A stretch of 64,000 bases of DNA from GCA-2687025 sp964473525 (GTDB lineage: Bacteria > Poribacteria > WGA-4E > GCA-2687025), in contig CAYYPK010000017.1 in assembly GCA_964473525.1 (NCBI GenBank), positions 1 through 64,000 on the forward strand, written 5' to 3'. Within the stretch, counting starts at the first letter, position 1. Each line of letters starts with the position of its first letter. The notes beneath the pieces were generated by a model. It searched no databases. It was not told the origin of the DNA and saw only the letters and a program-made list of their open reading frames with translations. Below are positions 9,601 to 19,500 of this stretch, piece by piece. The position numbers and the translations under genes are program-made.

Positions 9601-12600
9601 GCGAGGACACGTCGAACGCGACGGACGCGTCATCGTTGTCCGTGATCGTCAGCGTGTGCGTCGTCGTCGCGCCCGCTCCGGCGTTGACAAGTGAGCCGGT
9701 CGTCATGGACACGATGGCCGTCTCGTCGCCTTCGTCCACGGCGTCGTCGGTGACTGTCAGGGTGAGGGAGCCCGTCGCCGACCCTGCGCTCACCGTCAAG
9801 CTGCCCGCCGCGAGGTCGTGGTCCGCCCCGCCGCCCGTCGACGTGCCTGACACGGTGTAGGGGATCGTGACGTCGCGCCCACTGACGGCGTTCAGAGTCA
9901 CCCCGATGGCGACGGCTCCCGCGCTCTCCGCGGCCGTCGCAGTGGACGCGTCGAACGTCACCGTTGGCGACGCATCGTCGTCCGTGATTGTCAGTGTGTG
10001 GGTCGTCGTCGCGCCCGCCGACGCGTTCACGAGCGAGCCCGTCGTGACCGAGACGACAATGGTCTCGTCGTCCTCGTCCAGAGCGTCGTCCGAGAGCGTG
10101 AGGCTAACCGATCCCGTTGTTGCCCCAGCGAATAGAGTCAGGCTGCCATCCGCCAGATCGTGATCCACTCCTGATCCCGCTGACGTGCCCGACACGGTGT
10201 ACGGGATCGTGGCGTCAAGCCCGCTCGCGGCGCTGAGGCTGACGCTGATCGCGATGGCGCCCGCGGTCTCGGCAGACGTGGACGCCGATGCGTCGAACGT
10301 CACGGTGGGAGCAGCGTCATCGTCGGTGACGGTCACCGTGTGGGTCGTCGTCGCGCCCGCGGACGCGTTGACCAGCGACGCCGTAGTCATGGCGACGACC
10401 ACCGTCTCGTCGTCTTCGTTCAGCGAGTCCGCTGTCACGGCGAAGGCGATCGAGCCACTCGTGTCGCCTGCGTTGATCGTAAGAGAGCCGTCCGCGAGGT
10501 CGTGATCCGTCCCCGAGTCGGTCGCCGTCCCCGAGACAGTGTACGGGACCGTCACGTCGAACGCGCTCTCGATGCTCAGCGCGACAACGACGCTCACCGA
10601 CCCGACCGACTCGACGACCGTCTGCGTCGCGGCGGAGAACGCCACGGTGGCGGTGTCGTCGTCCGTCACCGTCATCGTGTGCGCGGTGGTCGCGCCCGCG
10701 CTGGCGTTCACGAGGGAGCCCGTCGTCATCGATGCGATGATCGTCTCGTCCGACTCGTCGATGGCGTCGTCCGTGACAGCCACGCTGATCGTAGCCGTTG
10801 TGGCGCCCGCGCTGACTGTCAGGCTACCGTCCGCGAGATCGTGATCCGTCCCGCTTCCCGTGGTCGTGCCGGACACCGTGTAGGGGATCGTGGCATCCAG
10901 GCCGCTCGCGGCGCTGAGGCTAACGCCTATTGTGACCGTCCCGTCGCTCTCCGCCACGGTGGAGGAGGACACGTCAAAGGTGACCGTAGGCGCGGCGTCA
11001 TTGTCCGTGATCGTCAGTGTGTGCTCCGTAGTCGCGCCGGCCGTGGCGTTCACAAGAGACCCGGTCGTCATCGTCACGACCACGGTCTCGTCGGACTCGT
11101 CGAGCGCGTCGTCGGTCACTGTCAGGGAGGCGGAGGCGCTTGTCGCTCCGGCGACTACCGTCAGGCTGCCGTCGGCGAGATCGTGGTCCGTGCCGCCGCC
11201 CGTGGCCGTTCCCGACACCGTGTACGGGATCGTGACGTCCAGGCCGCTGGCGGCGCTCAGGCTGATGCCGACCGTGACCGCGCCGGCGCTTTCGACGGCG
11301 GAGGATGTCGCGGCATCGAACGCCACGGTGGGCGCGGAATCGTTGTCCGTGATCGTGAGCGTGTGCTCTGTCGTGGCGCCCGCCGTGGCATTTGTGAGAG
11401 AGCCGGTCGACATGGTGACGGCGACCGTCTCATCACCCTCATGGAGCGAGTCCATCGTGATGGAGATGTCCACGCTGCCGGTTGTCGCCCCGGCGAGTAT
11501 CGTCAGGGTTCCGTCCGCGAGGTCGTGATCCGTGCCGGACCCCTCCGCCGTGCCAGACACGGTGTACGGGATGGTGACGTCGAGGCCGCTCGCGGCGCTC
11601 AGGCTAGCAGCGATGGAGACCGATCCGGCGCTCTCCGTTGCCGTCGAGCTGGCTGAGTCGAACGCCACGGTGGGCGCCGCGTCGTCATCGGTAATCGTCA
11701 GCGTGTAGACCGTGGTAGCGCCGGCAGATGCGTTCGACAGCGACCCGGTGGTCATCGACACTATCGCCGTCTCATCGCCCTCGTTGAGCGCGTCATCGAC
11801 GATCGTCAGCGTGAGGCTGCCCGTCGTCGCGCCCGCGCTGATCGTCAGACTACTGTCGGCAAGGTCGTGATCCGTGCCGGAGCTCGTCGCCGTGCCCGAC
11901 AGCGTGTAAGGCATCGACACGTCCAGCCCGCTGGCGGCGCTGAGCGTGACGCCTATCGTCACCGCGCCAGCGCTTTCCGCAGCGGTCGCCGCGGACGCGT
12001 CGAACGTCACGGTCGGTGTGGCATCATCGTCGGTGATAGTCAGCGTGTGCGCGGTGACGGCTCCAGCGGACGCGTTCGTCAACGACCCCGTCGTCATCGT
12101 CACGATGACCGTCTCGTCGTCCTCGTCCAATGCATCTGCCGTAAGGGCGACGCTCAGCGATCCCGTCGTCGCCCCCGCGCTGATGGTCAGGCTGCCGTCA
12201 GCGAGGTCGTGGTCCGTGCTCGATCCGGTAGCCGTTCCTGAGATCGTGTAGGGCATCGTGACGTCGAACGCGCTGGCCGCGCTCAGGCTGACGCCGATGG
12301 TGACCGTACCATCGCTTTCGGCAGCGGCTGAGGTCGACGCGTCGAACGTGATTGCCGCTGCGTCGTCGTCGTCGGTGACGGTCGCTGTGTGCGTTGTGAC
12401 AGCGCCGGCGCTGGCGTTGACGAGTGAACCTGTCGTCATCGTGACGATGGCCGTCTCGTCCTCCTCGTCCAGCGCGTCGTCCGTGACCGTGAAGCCGATC
12501 ACCTCGGCGGTGGAACCAGCCAAGATGGTCAGCGTGCCGTCCGTGAGGTCGTGGTCCGTGCCGGATCCCGTCGCCGTGCCTGAAACGGTGTACGGCACGC

Positions 12601-15600
12601 TGACGTCGTAGCCACTCTCAGCCGCGAGCAGCACAGACAGGGAGACCGTCCCGGCGGACTCAGCGACCGACTGCGACGCCAACGAGAAGGTCACCGCGGG
12701 AGCGTCGTCGTCGTCCACAACCGTGACAGTGTGCGTCGTCGTCGCGCCAGCCGTCGCGTTCACAAGGAAGCCGGTGGTGATGGTCACGATCGCGGATTCG
12801 TCCGGCTCGTCCATCGTGTCGGCGGCGACGGTGAACGCAATGTCTCCGCTGGACGCTCCAGCGCTGATCGTCAGAGAGCCGTCGGCGAGGTCGTGGTCGG
12901 TACCGCTCCCTGTCGCCGTGCCGGAGACGGTGTACGGCACGGTAACGTCGAGGCCGCTCACAGCGCTCAGATTGACCGTCGCCGTGACGGGCCCCACGGC
13001 TTCCGCTGCGTCCTGCGAGCTGGCGGAGAACGTCACGGTCGGCGTAGCGTCGTCGTCCGTGATCGTCAGTGTGTGCTCCGTCGTGGCGCCCGCCGACGCG
13101 TTGGTGAACGAACCCGTGGTCATCGTCACGACGACCGTCTCGTCGTCCTCGTCGAGGGCGTCGTCGGAGACGGTCACGCTTACGGAGCCGGTCGTCGCCC
13201 CCGCAGTGATCGTCAAGCTGCCATCGGCGAGGTCGTGATCGGCGCCGCTGCCTGTCGCTGTGCCGGAGACGGTGTAGGGGATCGTCGCGTCGAGACCGCT
13301 GACCGCGTCGAGCGTGACGCCTATCGTCACGGTCCCGTCGCCCTCGGCGGCCGTCGACGTCGCCGCGTCAAACGTGACGGAAGGCGCGGAGTCGTCCCCG
13401 GTGATCGTGAGCGTGTGCGTCGTAGTCGCCCCTGCCGTCGCATTCGTCAGGGATCCAGTCGTCATGGTGACGATGACCGTCTCGTCGCCCTCGTAGAGCG
13501 TGTCGCCGGTCACGTTCACGGTGAGCGTTCCGCTCGACGAACCCTCAGTGATGGTCAGACTGCCGTCGGCGAGGTCGTGATCCGTGCCGCCGCCCGTCGA
13601 CGTGCCGGACACGGTGTAGGGCATCGTGACATCGAGCCCGCTCGCGGCGTCGATATCGACGGAGATGGTCACCGCGCCCGCGCTCTCGAGCGCGGACTGG
13701 GCGCTAGCGGAAAACGCCACGGTCGGTGGGTCGTCGTCGTCGGTGATCGTCAGCGTGTGCGCTGTCGTGGCGCCTGCGGTCGCGTTCGTCAACGCCCCTG
13801 TCGTCATCGTCACGATGACCGTCTCGTCGTCCTCGTCCAGCGTGTCGGCCGTTACGTTGACAGTGATGTCGCCGGTCGTGGCTCCCGCGCTAATCGTCAG
13901 GCTGCCATCGGCGAGGTCGTGGTCCGTGCTCGAGCCTGTCGCCGTCCCGGTCACCGTGTACGGAACGGTCACGTCCAACCCGCTTGCCGCGCTCAGAGCC
14001 ACGGTCACGATGACCGCGCCCACGGACTCGGCCGCCGTCTGCGCGCTGGCGGACAGCGTCACGGACGGCGGCGTGTCGTCATCGGTGATCGTCAGCGTGT
14101 GCGCCGTCGTAGCGCCCGCCGATGCGTTCGTCAGCGACGCCGTCGTGATCGTCGCAATGACCGTCTCGTCGTCTTCAGCCAGGGCGTCATCCGTCAGCGT
14201 GACGCTCAGCGAACCCGTGGTCGCACCAGCCGAGATCGTCAGGCTGCCGTCGGCGAGGTCGTGGTCCGTGCTCGATCCTGTCGCGGTGCCGGACACGGTG
14301 TATGGGATCGTCGCGTCAAGGCCGCTGACGGCGCTCAGCGTGACGCCCACGGTGAAAGTCCCGTCGCCCTCGGCGGCAGTGGATGTCGCCGCGTCGAACG
14401 TGACAGTCGGCGCGGAATCGTCGTCCGTGACCGACAGCGTCTGAGAGGTCGTGGTACCGGAGAGAGCATTCGAGATGGACGCGACCGCAAGCGTGATGTC
14501 CTCGGCGCCCTCGTACAGCGTGTCCGCCACACCCGTGATCGTCACCGTGTCGCTGGTAGTGCCGAGTCCGCCAGGTATCGTGAGCGTCAGCGTGCCGTCC
14601 ACGTAGTTCGTGCCGGCAATGGTGTAGTCGGAGTCCTTCGTCGCCACGCCCGATGTCGAGAACACGACACCGACGTCGGAGTCGGACGCCAACGCCGCGC
14701 CAACGTCGTCCGTCAGGTTAACCGTCAGCGTTACGACGCCCGCGGCCTCGGCGAGCGTCGACGTGTCAACTGCCAGGTCCACGCGCGGGACCGACGGGAA
14801 GCCCGCGCCGCTGATTGTGCCACCAGTGACCGAGAGACTATCGACCGACGTCGTGCCGTCGATCGTGACCGTGCCGCCGGACACACTCATGGACGTCGCT
14901 GCCAGGTCCGCCCCGTCAGCGACCGAGAACGAGCCGCCGGAAATCGAGAGCGATGCGGCGTCCAGGCTCGCCCCCGACGCGACCGTGACCGATCCAGAGA
15001 GCACCTCCATGGATCCGGTAACGGCAGCCGTGCTCTGGAAGTCCACGGAGCCACCGTCGACAGAGACATCCGTGAGTGTCGCGGTGCCCTCGAACGCAAT
15101 GGAGCCACCCGTGATGCTGAGGCTCGTGACATTCGCCCCGTCGCCCAGCACGACATCGCCACCGGTCATCGTGAAGTCGCCGACATCGGCGTTATTCGTG
15201 AGTGTGAGGGATCCTCCCGACACCGAGAAGTCGCTCACCGCGCCGTTGTTGTCCAGGGAGACGTTGCCGCCCTCAATGACAATAGAACCCGTGACGTCGG
15301 CGCCGTTCGCGAGAGCGAGGTCGCCGGACTCGACCGTCATCGTGCCGCTGAGTTCGGTGCCGTTCGCCAGGTCCAACGACGCGCCCTGGAGTACCACGGA
15401 GCCCGAGAGCACGGCACCATTGTCAAGGGACGCCGTCCCACCTTGCAGCGTGAGGGCACCGGAGAATGTGACGTTGTTCGACCCGCTGAGCTCGCCGGCC
15501 GTCATCGTGATGTCGGTGAGGGCCGTCCCGCCATTGTCAAATCCGACGGAGCCCCCAGCGATCTCCAGTAGGCCTCCGGCGTCTCCGACGGACGCGTTGC

Positions 15601-15943
15601 TCCCGAAGTCGATGGAGCCGGCGGTGAGTTGGAGGGTTTCGGCCAGCTCCAGACCGTCGAGGTCCGTGCCTGTGCCTTGCGAGTGGAGAACCGTCGTCGT
15701 GGTGTTGGCATCGCCGTCGTCGATTGAGACGGTGTCGCCAGATTCCGGGATGCGCTGCGCGCCGGACGCGTCAAAGGCGCCAGAGCCGTCGGCCTCGCGC
15801 CAGTTCGTGGCGGTGTGCCAACTGCTGTCGCCGCCCTCGCCAGTCCAGTACAGAGTGGCGGCCGAGCACCACGATGCGTATGCGGTGAATACCAGCGCAA
15901 TGGTTAGCAGTAGGCGCGCGTGCGTCTGACTGCCCGGCTCCAT
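6656..15943 (-). CDS. Giant secreted Calx-beta repeat surface protein with FlgD-like C-terminal sorting domain
   Basis: 3095 residues. Signal peptide at about 10-29. Residues about 90-375 form short Gly/Ser/Thr/Asp-rich rungs resembling a beta-helix adhesin stalk. Residues about 385-2330 hold 17 tandem Calx-beta modules of about 114 residues, most with DHDLADGSLTI and an acidic DEDDET-type calcium-binding segment. Two cadherin/Ig-like modules follow, then two surface-protein modules shared with the neighbouring giant genes (LSPGWNLVGAP region; FD...PQPP region). The end has PNPFNPETWIPFEL and a FlgD-like Ig fold ending in RMVVLK, a sorting-domain arrangement typical of Poribacteria-type secreted proteins. 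It is probably a calcium-stabilised surface filament or adhesin. The reading frame is intact over 9.3 kb, unlike its two paralogs. Confidence 0.9.
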   Translation of the reverse strand: MEPGSQTHARLLLTIALVFTAYASWCSAATLYWTGEGGDSSWHTATNWREADGSGAFDASGAQRIPESGDTVSIDDGDANTTTTVLHSQGTGTDLDGLELAETLQLTAGSIDFGSNASVGDAGGLLEIAGGSVGFDNGGTALTDITMTAGELSGSNNVTFSGALTLQGGTASLDNGAVLSGSVVLQGASLDLANGTELSGTMTVESGDLALANGADVTGSIVIEGGNVSLDNNGAVSDFSVSGGSLTLTNNADVGDFTMTGGDVVLGDGANVTSLSITGGSIAFEGTATLTDVSVDGGSVDFQSTAAVTGSMEVLSGSVTVASGASLDAASLSISGGSFSVADGADLAATSMSVSGGTVTIDGTTSVDSLSVTGGTISGAGFPSVPRVDLAVDTSTLAEAAGVVTLTVNLTDDVGAALASDSDVGVVFSTSGVATKDSDYTIAGTNYVDGTLTLTIPGGLGTTSDTVTITGVADTLYEGAEDITLAVASISNALSGTTTSQTLSVTDDDSAPTVTFDAATSTAAEGDGTFTVGVTLSAVSGLDATIPYTVSGTATGSSTDHDLADGSLTISAGATTGSLSVTLTDDALAEDDETVIATITTASLTNASAGATTAHTLTITDDDTPPSVTLSASAQTAAESVGAVIVTVALSAASGLDVTVPYTVTGTATGSSTDHDLADGSLTISAGATTGDITVNVTADTLDEDDETVIVTMTTGALTNATAGATTAHTLTITDDDDPPTVAFSASAQSALESAGAVTISVDIDAASGLDVTMPYTVSGTSTGGGTDHDLADGSLTITEGSSSGTLTVNVTGDTLYEGDETVIVTMTTGSLTNATAGATTTHTLTITGDDSAPSVTFDAATSTAAEGDGTVTIGVTLDAVSGLDATIPYTVSGTATGSGADHDLADGSLTITAGATTGSVSVTVSDDALDEDDETVVVTMTTGSFTNASAGATTEHTLTITDDDATPTVTFSASSQDAAEAVGPVTATVNLSAVSGLDVTVPYTVSGTATGSGTDHDLADGSLTISAGASSGDIAFTVAADTMDEPDESAIVTITTGFLVNATAGATTTHTVTVVDDDDAPAVTFSLASQSVAESAGTVSLSVLLAAESGYDVSVPYTVSGTATGSGTDHDLTDGTLTILAGSTAEVIGFTVTDDALDEEDETAIVTMTTGSLVNASAGAVTTHTATVTDDDDAAAITFDASTSAAAESDGTVTIGVSLSAASAFDVTMPYTISGTATGSSTDHDLADGSLTISAGATTGSLSVALTADALDEDDETVIVTMTTGSLTNASAGAVTAHTLTITDDDATPTVTFDASAATAAESAGAVTIGVTLSAASGLDVSMPYTLSGTATSSGTDHDLADSSLTISAGATTGSLTLTIVDDALNEGDETAIVSMTTGSLSNASAGATTVYTLTITDDDAAPTVAFDSASSTATESAGSVSIAASLSAASGLDVTIPYTVSGTAEGSGTDHDLADGTLTILAGATTGSVDISITMDSLHEGDETVAVTMSTGSLTNATAGATTEHTLTITDNDSAPTVAFDAATSSAVESAGAVTVGISLSAASGLDVTIPYTVSGTATGGGTDHDLADGSLTVVAGATSASASLTVTDDALDESDETVVVTMTTGSLVNATAGATTEHTLTITDNDAAPTVTFDVSSSTVAESDGTVTIGVSLSAASGLDATIPYTVSGTTTGSGTDHDLADGSLTVSAGATTATISVAVTDDAIDESDETIIASMTTGSLVNASAGATTAHTMTVTDDDTATVAFSAATQTVVESVGSVSVVVALSIESAFDVTVPYTVSGTATDSGTDHDLADGSLTINAGDTSGSIAFAVTADSLNEDDETVVVAMTTASLVNASAGATTTHTVTVTDDDAAPTVTFDASASTSAETAGAIAISVSLSAASGLDATIPYTVSGTSAGSGVDHDLADGSLTLFAGATTGSVSLTLSDDALDEDDETIVVSVTTGSLVNASAGATTTHTLTITDDDASPTVTFDASTATAAESAGAVAIGVTLNAVSGRDVTIPYTVSGTSTGGGADHDLAAGSLTVSAGSATGSLTLTVTDDAVDEGDETAIVSMTTGSLVNAGAGATTTHTLTITDNDDASVAFDVSSQTVGEADGTLTIAVALDIASAFDITVPYTVSGSATAGSVDHDLADGSLTVTAGLTTANITASLIADSLDEDDETIVVTMTTGSIVNATAGVVTEHTTTVADDDASPTVAFSSASQTVGEGDGSVSFSVELSAASGRDVTAPFTVGGTASGGSVDHSLAAASVVISAGATSASASFSVIDDTTEEGDETVIATLDGASLVNATEGAQSSHTVTITDNDTTPVATAQSVTATEDTALAIALAGTDADGDTLTYTVTTQPTNGALTGTAPDVTYTPTADFAGSDTFEFTVNDGQADSAAATVSVTVSEANDAPTFTAVADQTVGEDLGSVTITLSGIDAGGGSDEDTQSLTISATSDTTSVVPHPTISGSPFTEGGSDPTLTFTPVADATGSATITVTAQDDGTTAGGSDPQSGTTTFTVTVVSVTEASLTIASGGESHVVSFGFSASASDAVDTAFADIASAGGGSIINAAFSRSGSDLERDILATPAGDSLEWSLVVDELTAQDADVTISWTQADIDALLSAAGSFNNALLVASSGETYSLSAANNGFTSTVLASSSETWTLMVDKTSVRTTVPVDISLTADTWHLLSLPGAGDLTALEAANLSAFTWNASSEVYEGVTDLSAVDAVSTGIFLFSDATTTVSLELDVDTASARQTSVTLSPGWNLVGAPATQNDSESWGVTPASLLTGGATNRVFSFDSAGAYAAVTSLTEGQGYWALNPDSTDSVVTLTQARHLSGTTTQFYPAPDVETPDWSATLALSGVDSLARSVTLGLSAEASSGYDAMDMPQPPAPIQGSRAALYIATDDVVARLTQSIKPADTEGAEWRVVVNAPDAGVLRWAGSAPPPGYRISLSAYGGTHDLARRGSAAVPAGRQELMARLVRDVPATTALLPNYPNPFNPETWIPFELNEDSRVSIEIYATTGEMVRVIDLGHRVAGRHVTRENAAHWDGRNTLGETAASGTYIYVLRAGAESRYGRMVVLK
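8951..14787 (-). repeat. Tandem array of 17 Calx-beta coding repeats
   Basis: Within the 3095-residue protein a unit of about 342 bp (114 codons) recurs 17 times by my count. Each unit runs from a T-V-x-F-D-A strand to an acidic T-I-T-D-D-D linker. The middle units are the most alike and the first and last the most diverged, a pattern expected from internal duplication by unequal crossover. Calx-beta domains bind calcium in the acidic loops. Confidence 0.9.
14815..15675 (-). repeat. Beta-helix-like short repeats at the N-terminus of the giant surface protein
   Basis: Residues about 90-375 consist of rungs of roughly 18-22 residues built from alternating aliphatic strands and GG/NG/DG turns, for example LTLTNNADVGDF and ISGGSFSV. 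The composition resembles autotransporter-type right-handed beta-helices. The structure is inferred from the periodicity only. Confidence 0.6.
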
Positions 15944-16569
15944 GCCTCGCTCCGCTCCTATGCGACCCCCTGCGCGTCACCTACGCGGGCTGCTCCAACG
16001 GCCCGTGCTACATAACGCGCGCGCGACGGCGTTGTTCACCTCTCGCGACCCGTGTTGACGACCGCGCCAAACGCGCGCGAGGCTGCGCAGGCGGGCCACT
16101 TCGCACCTTAATATACCCCACATGAGACAAGGTATAGCCCACGGCCTAACGGCGCAACGTAGACTCCTTCGTCCTCGCTCCCATTCCCGCGGTCTCGACC
16201 GCCCCGCCAGTCAGCACAAAACCTGACCGAAGGTCGGCCTGGCGCCCAGGCAACGCCCCGACTAATATCTACGTATACTACTCAACCTCCGGCCCACTGT
16301 GTTGCCGGAGAATCCCACAGGCAGTACACTCGGCCGTACTACCAGTGGGGTTTGGATACGTAGTGTTCGACGCTTAAGTGAACACGGACGAGGCGACTCC
16401 CGTTAGAGTGGGGAGCCTGGACGTTGCCCTCATGGTCACGCGTCAGGCGCCCGCCGGGCGACGGGAGCGTCCGTGGGTGGAATACAGCGCGCGCCCGTCA
16501 GCGCGCCACGAACGCTGGACTGTCTCGGCAGGCTTGAGCCGCCGGGGTGTCGTCTGGGGGTGTACGGAT
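15944..16569. other. Divergent intergenic region between two giant surface-protein genes
   Basis: 626 bp between the start of the 3095-residue gene (minus) and the preferred ATG of the next surface-protein gene (plus). It holds AT-rich islands unusual for this window (around 16109-16136 and 16262-16283, the latter containing TATACT). These probably carry the two divergent promoters, but I found no convincing -35/-10 pair. No ORF with protein-like character is present. Confidence 0.5.
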
Positions 16570-19500
16570 ATGAATGGCTCGAAGAACCAGGGCGCGGATC
16601 GTCTCGCACGGCGCGGGACCGTCACGGCTCTCGCAACCGTCGTAACTGCCACTTTCCTATTCGCCGTGGCTCCATCAGCCTGGACGGCGGACGACGACTG
16701 GACGGCGACGTTAACGCTGACAGGCGCTCTCACGACCGGTGGCGCCGACGTATCTCGCGCGCTCACGTTCGGCGTGAGCCCGTCAGGGACGTCAGACTTC
16801 GACGACGGGTTGGACGTGGCGAGCCCGCCAGCGGCGCCGAGCCCAAACCCAACCATCTATCTCGAGAACACCGCGCACACGAACACGCACCTTCAGCAAC
16901 TCGTCACGGATCTTCGCGCCTTTGAGCCGACGGGCGTCGAGGAGCAGGTATGGTCGCTCTACGTGGACAACCTGGCGCCCGAGGCGTGGACCATCGCGTG
17001 GGACATCAGCGCCGTCACGACGTACTGGCAGACCGCGCGGATCGTGAACACGACGGCTGGCGTCGACCTCGACATGACCGCCGCCTCTTCCACCACGATC
17101 GCCGCTGGCGACGCGTACACGTACACGATCACGGTTCGCGAGGACGGCATTCCCGCGTCGGTCGATATCGCGGCAACGACGGCGGAAGACACGGCCGGCT
17201 CCATCACATTGACTAGCGAAGACCCCACCGTAGACACGTACACCGTCCTGACGCAGCCCACCAACGGGACGCTGACCGGCACGGAACCCGACATGACGTA
17301 CACCCCCGACGCTGACTGGGTGGGGGAGGACTCGTTCACGTACCAGGCGGATGACGGCATCCTCCAGGACAGCGCCACGGTCACAATCACCGTCACCGAG
17401 GTGAACGACGACCCGACGATTAGCGCCATCACGGATCCCGCCGACGTACTCGAAGACTCCGGCGTGTCGTCCTCGATCACCATCGCCGGGCTGGGCCAGG
17501 GCGGCGGGGTGGATGAGACCAGTGGCGTCGACGTGCAGACCCTCACGTTGGCGGCCACAAGCGGCAATACCGCGCTCATCGCGGACGCCGACCTCGACCT
17601 TAGCGCGACCACATGGACGACCGGCGATGCGGACCCAACCGTTACGTTCACGCCGACGGCGGACATCAGTGGCACGGCGGTTATCACGATCACGGCCACC
17701 GATGACGGCACAACGAACGGCGGGCCCGATGTACTCGACGTCACAGCGACGTTCACCGTCACCGTGACGGACGTGAACGACGCCCCCACGATTTCCACCA
17801 TCACCGACCCGGCAGACGTGGCGGAGGACTCGGGCGTATCCGCGGACGTCACGATCGCTGGCCTCGGCGTTGGCGGCGCGGCGGATGAGGCTGCGGCCCA
17901 GACGCTGACTCTCTCGGCGTCCAGCAGCGATGAGACGGTCGTCGCTGGCCTGACGCTATCAACCACCACGTGGGTGGACGGCCAGGCGAACCCGACGATC
18001 ACCTTCACGCCAACCGCAGATGCCAACGGCACGGCTGTGATTACCATCACGGCCACGGACGACGGCACGTCGAACAGTGTCCCGGCCGTGTTGGACGTCA
18101 CGACCACCTTCACGGTCACGGTCACCGAGGTGAACGACACGCCCACCATCGGCTCCATCAACGACCCGGCCGCCGTGGACGAGGACTCTGGCACGTCAGC
18201 TGCAATCACTATCTCTGGCCTTGGCGTTGGCGGTGGGGCAGATGAATCGGCCGCGCCCCAGACGCTGACGCTCGTGCCGACGAGTTCCGATCAGACGCTG
18301 GTACCTGACGCCAACCTGACCCTAAGTGCCACAACCTGGGTTACGGGTGACGCCGACCCGACGATCACGTACACCCCAGCGGACGAGGCAAACGGGACTG
18401 CGGTCATCACCATCACCGCGACCGACGATGGCACGGACGACGGCGTCGCGGCCGAGTTGGACATCTCGACGACGTTCACCGTCACCGTCACGACGCTGAA
18501 CGACGCGCCTACATTCGACGCGCTGGCGGACATCAGCGTGGCGGAAGACGCTGCGGAGCAGACGGTGTCCATCACCACGGTCAGTCCTGGGCTGAGCGCG
18601 GACGAGTCGGGTCAGACCGTCACGTTTACCGTCGCAAGCGGCGACACGGCGATCATCGCCGACGCCGACCTCGCGATCTCTGGCACGGGCGCGACGCGCA
18701 CGCTGACGTACACCCCGACCGCGGACGCGGTTGGCGATGTGACGATCACCGTCACGGCAGACGACTCGCAGGTTCTCAACAACACGACAGTCGACTCGTT
18801 CGTCGTGACCGTCACGGAAGTGAACGACGTCCCAGCCGTCGACGCGATAGGTGACCAAATCATCGCCGAAGGCGTTACCAACTCCGTTACCGTCGCCGGG
18901 CTGCTCGCGGGAGGCGCGACGGACGAGGACGCACAAATCCTCACACTGTCCGCCACCAGCGACACTCCGGGCGTCGTGCCCGACCCGACGTTCGACGACG
19001 CGTCGTTCGTCGAGGGCGACACCGACCCGACGCTGACGTTCACGCCCATCGGCACAGGCACGGTGACGATCACCGTCACCGCCGAGGACGACGGCGCGGA
19101 TGACGGCGTCCTCAACGCGCAGAGCATCACTACCACGTTCCAGATTACCGTCGTTCCCGTGTTTGATGCCGATCTCACCGTCTCCACGGGCGCCGAGAGC
19201 CACGCGGTGACGTTCGGATTCTCTAGTAGCGCCACCGACACGGTGGACCTCGGGTTCGCCGACGAAATCACGGACTCCAGCGGTCCGACGATTAGCGTCT
19301 CGTTCTCCCGCGATGGCAGTGGTCTGAAGAAGGACATCATCGGCACTCCAAGCGGGACGGCGACATGGTCGCTAACCGCAGAGAACCTTAGCGGGTCCGC
19401 CGCGTCCGTAGGCTTTGCCTGGACACAGAGCGAGATCGACAACCTGCTGTCAGTGGCCGGCTCCTACAACAACGCGTTCCTCGCCGACGACTCGTCGGGG

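Noticed and set aside
12731..15571. 946-codon open frame (and others) antisense to the Calx-beta gene on the plus strand
   Set aside because: It runs opposite the 17-fold repeated Calx-beta gene. Its Arg/Gly/Asp-rich composition and periodicity simply mirror the repeats, and it has no domain or ribosome-binding support.
16378..16569. Upstream in-frame start for the second giant surface protein
   Set aside because: The 64-codon extension places the signal peptide internally and shows no protein-like composition; ATG 16570 puts the signal peptide at the N-terminus.
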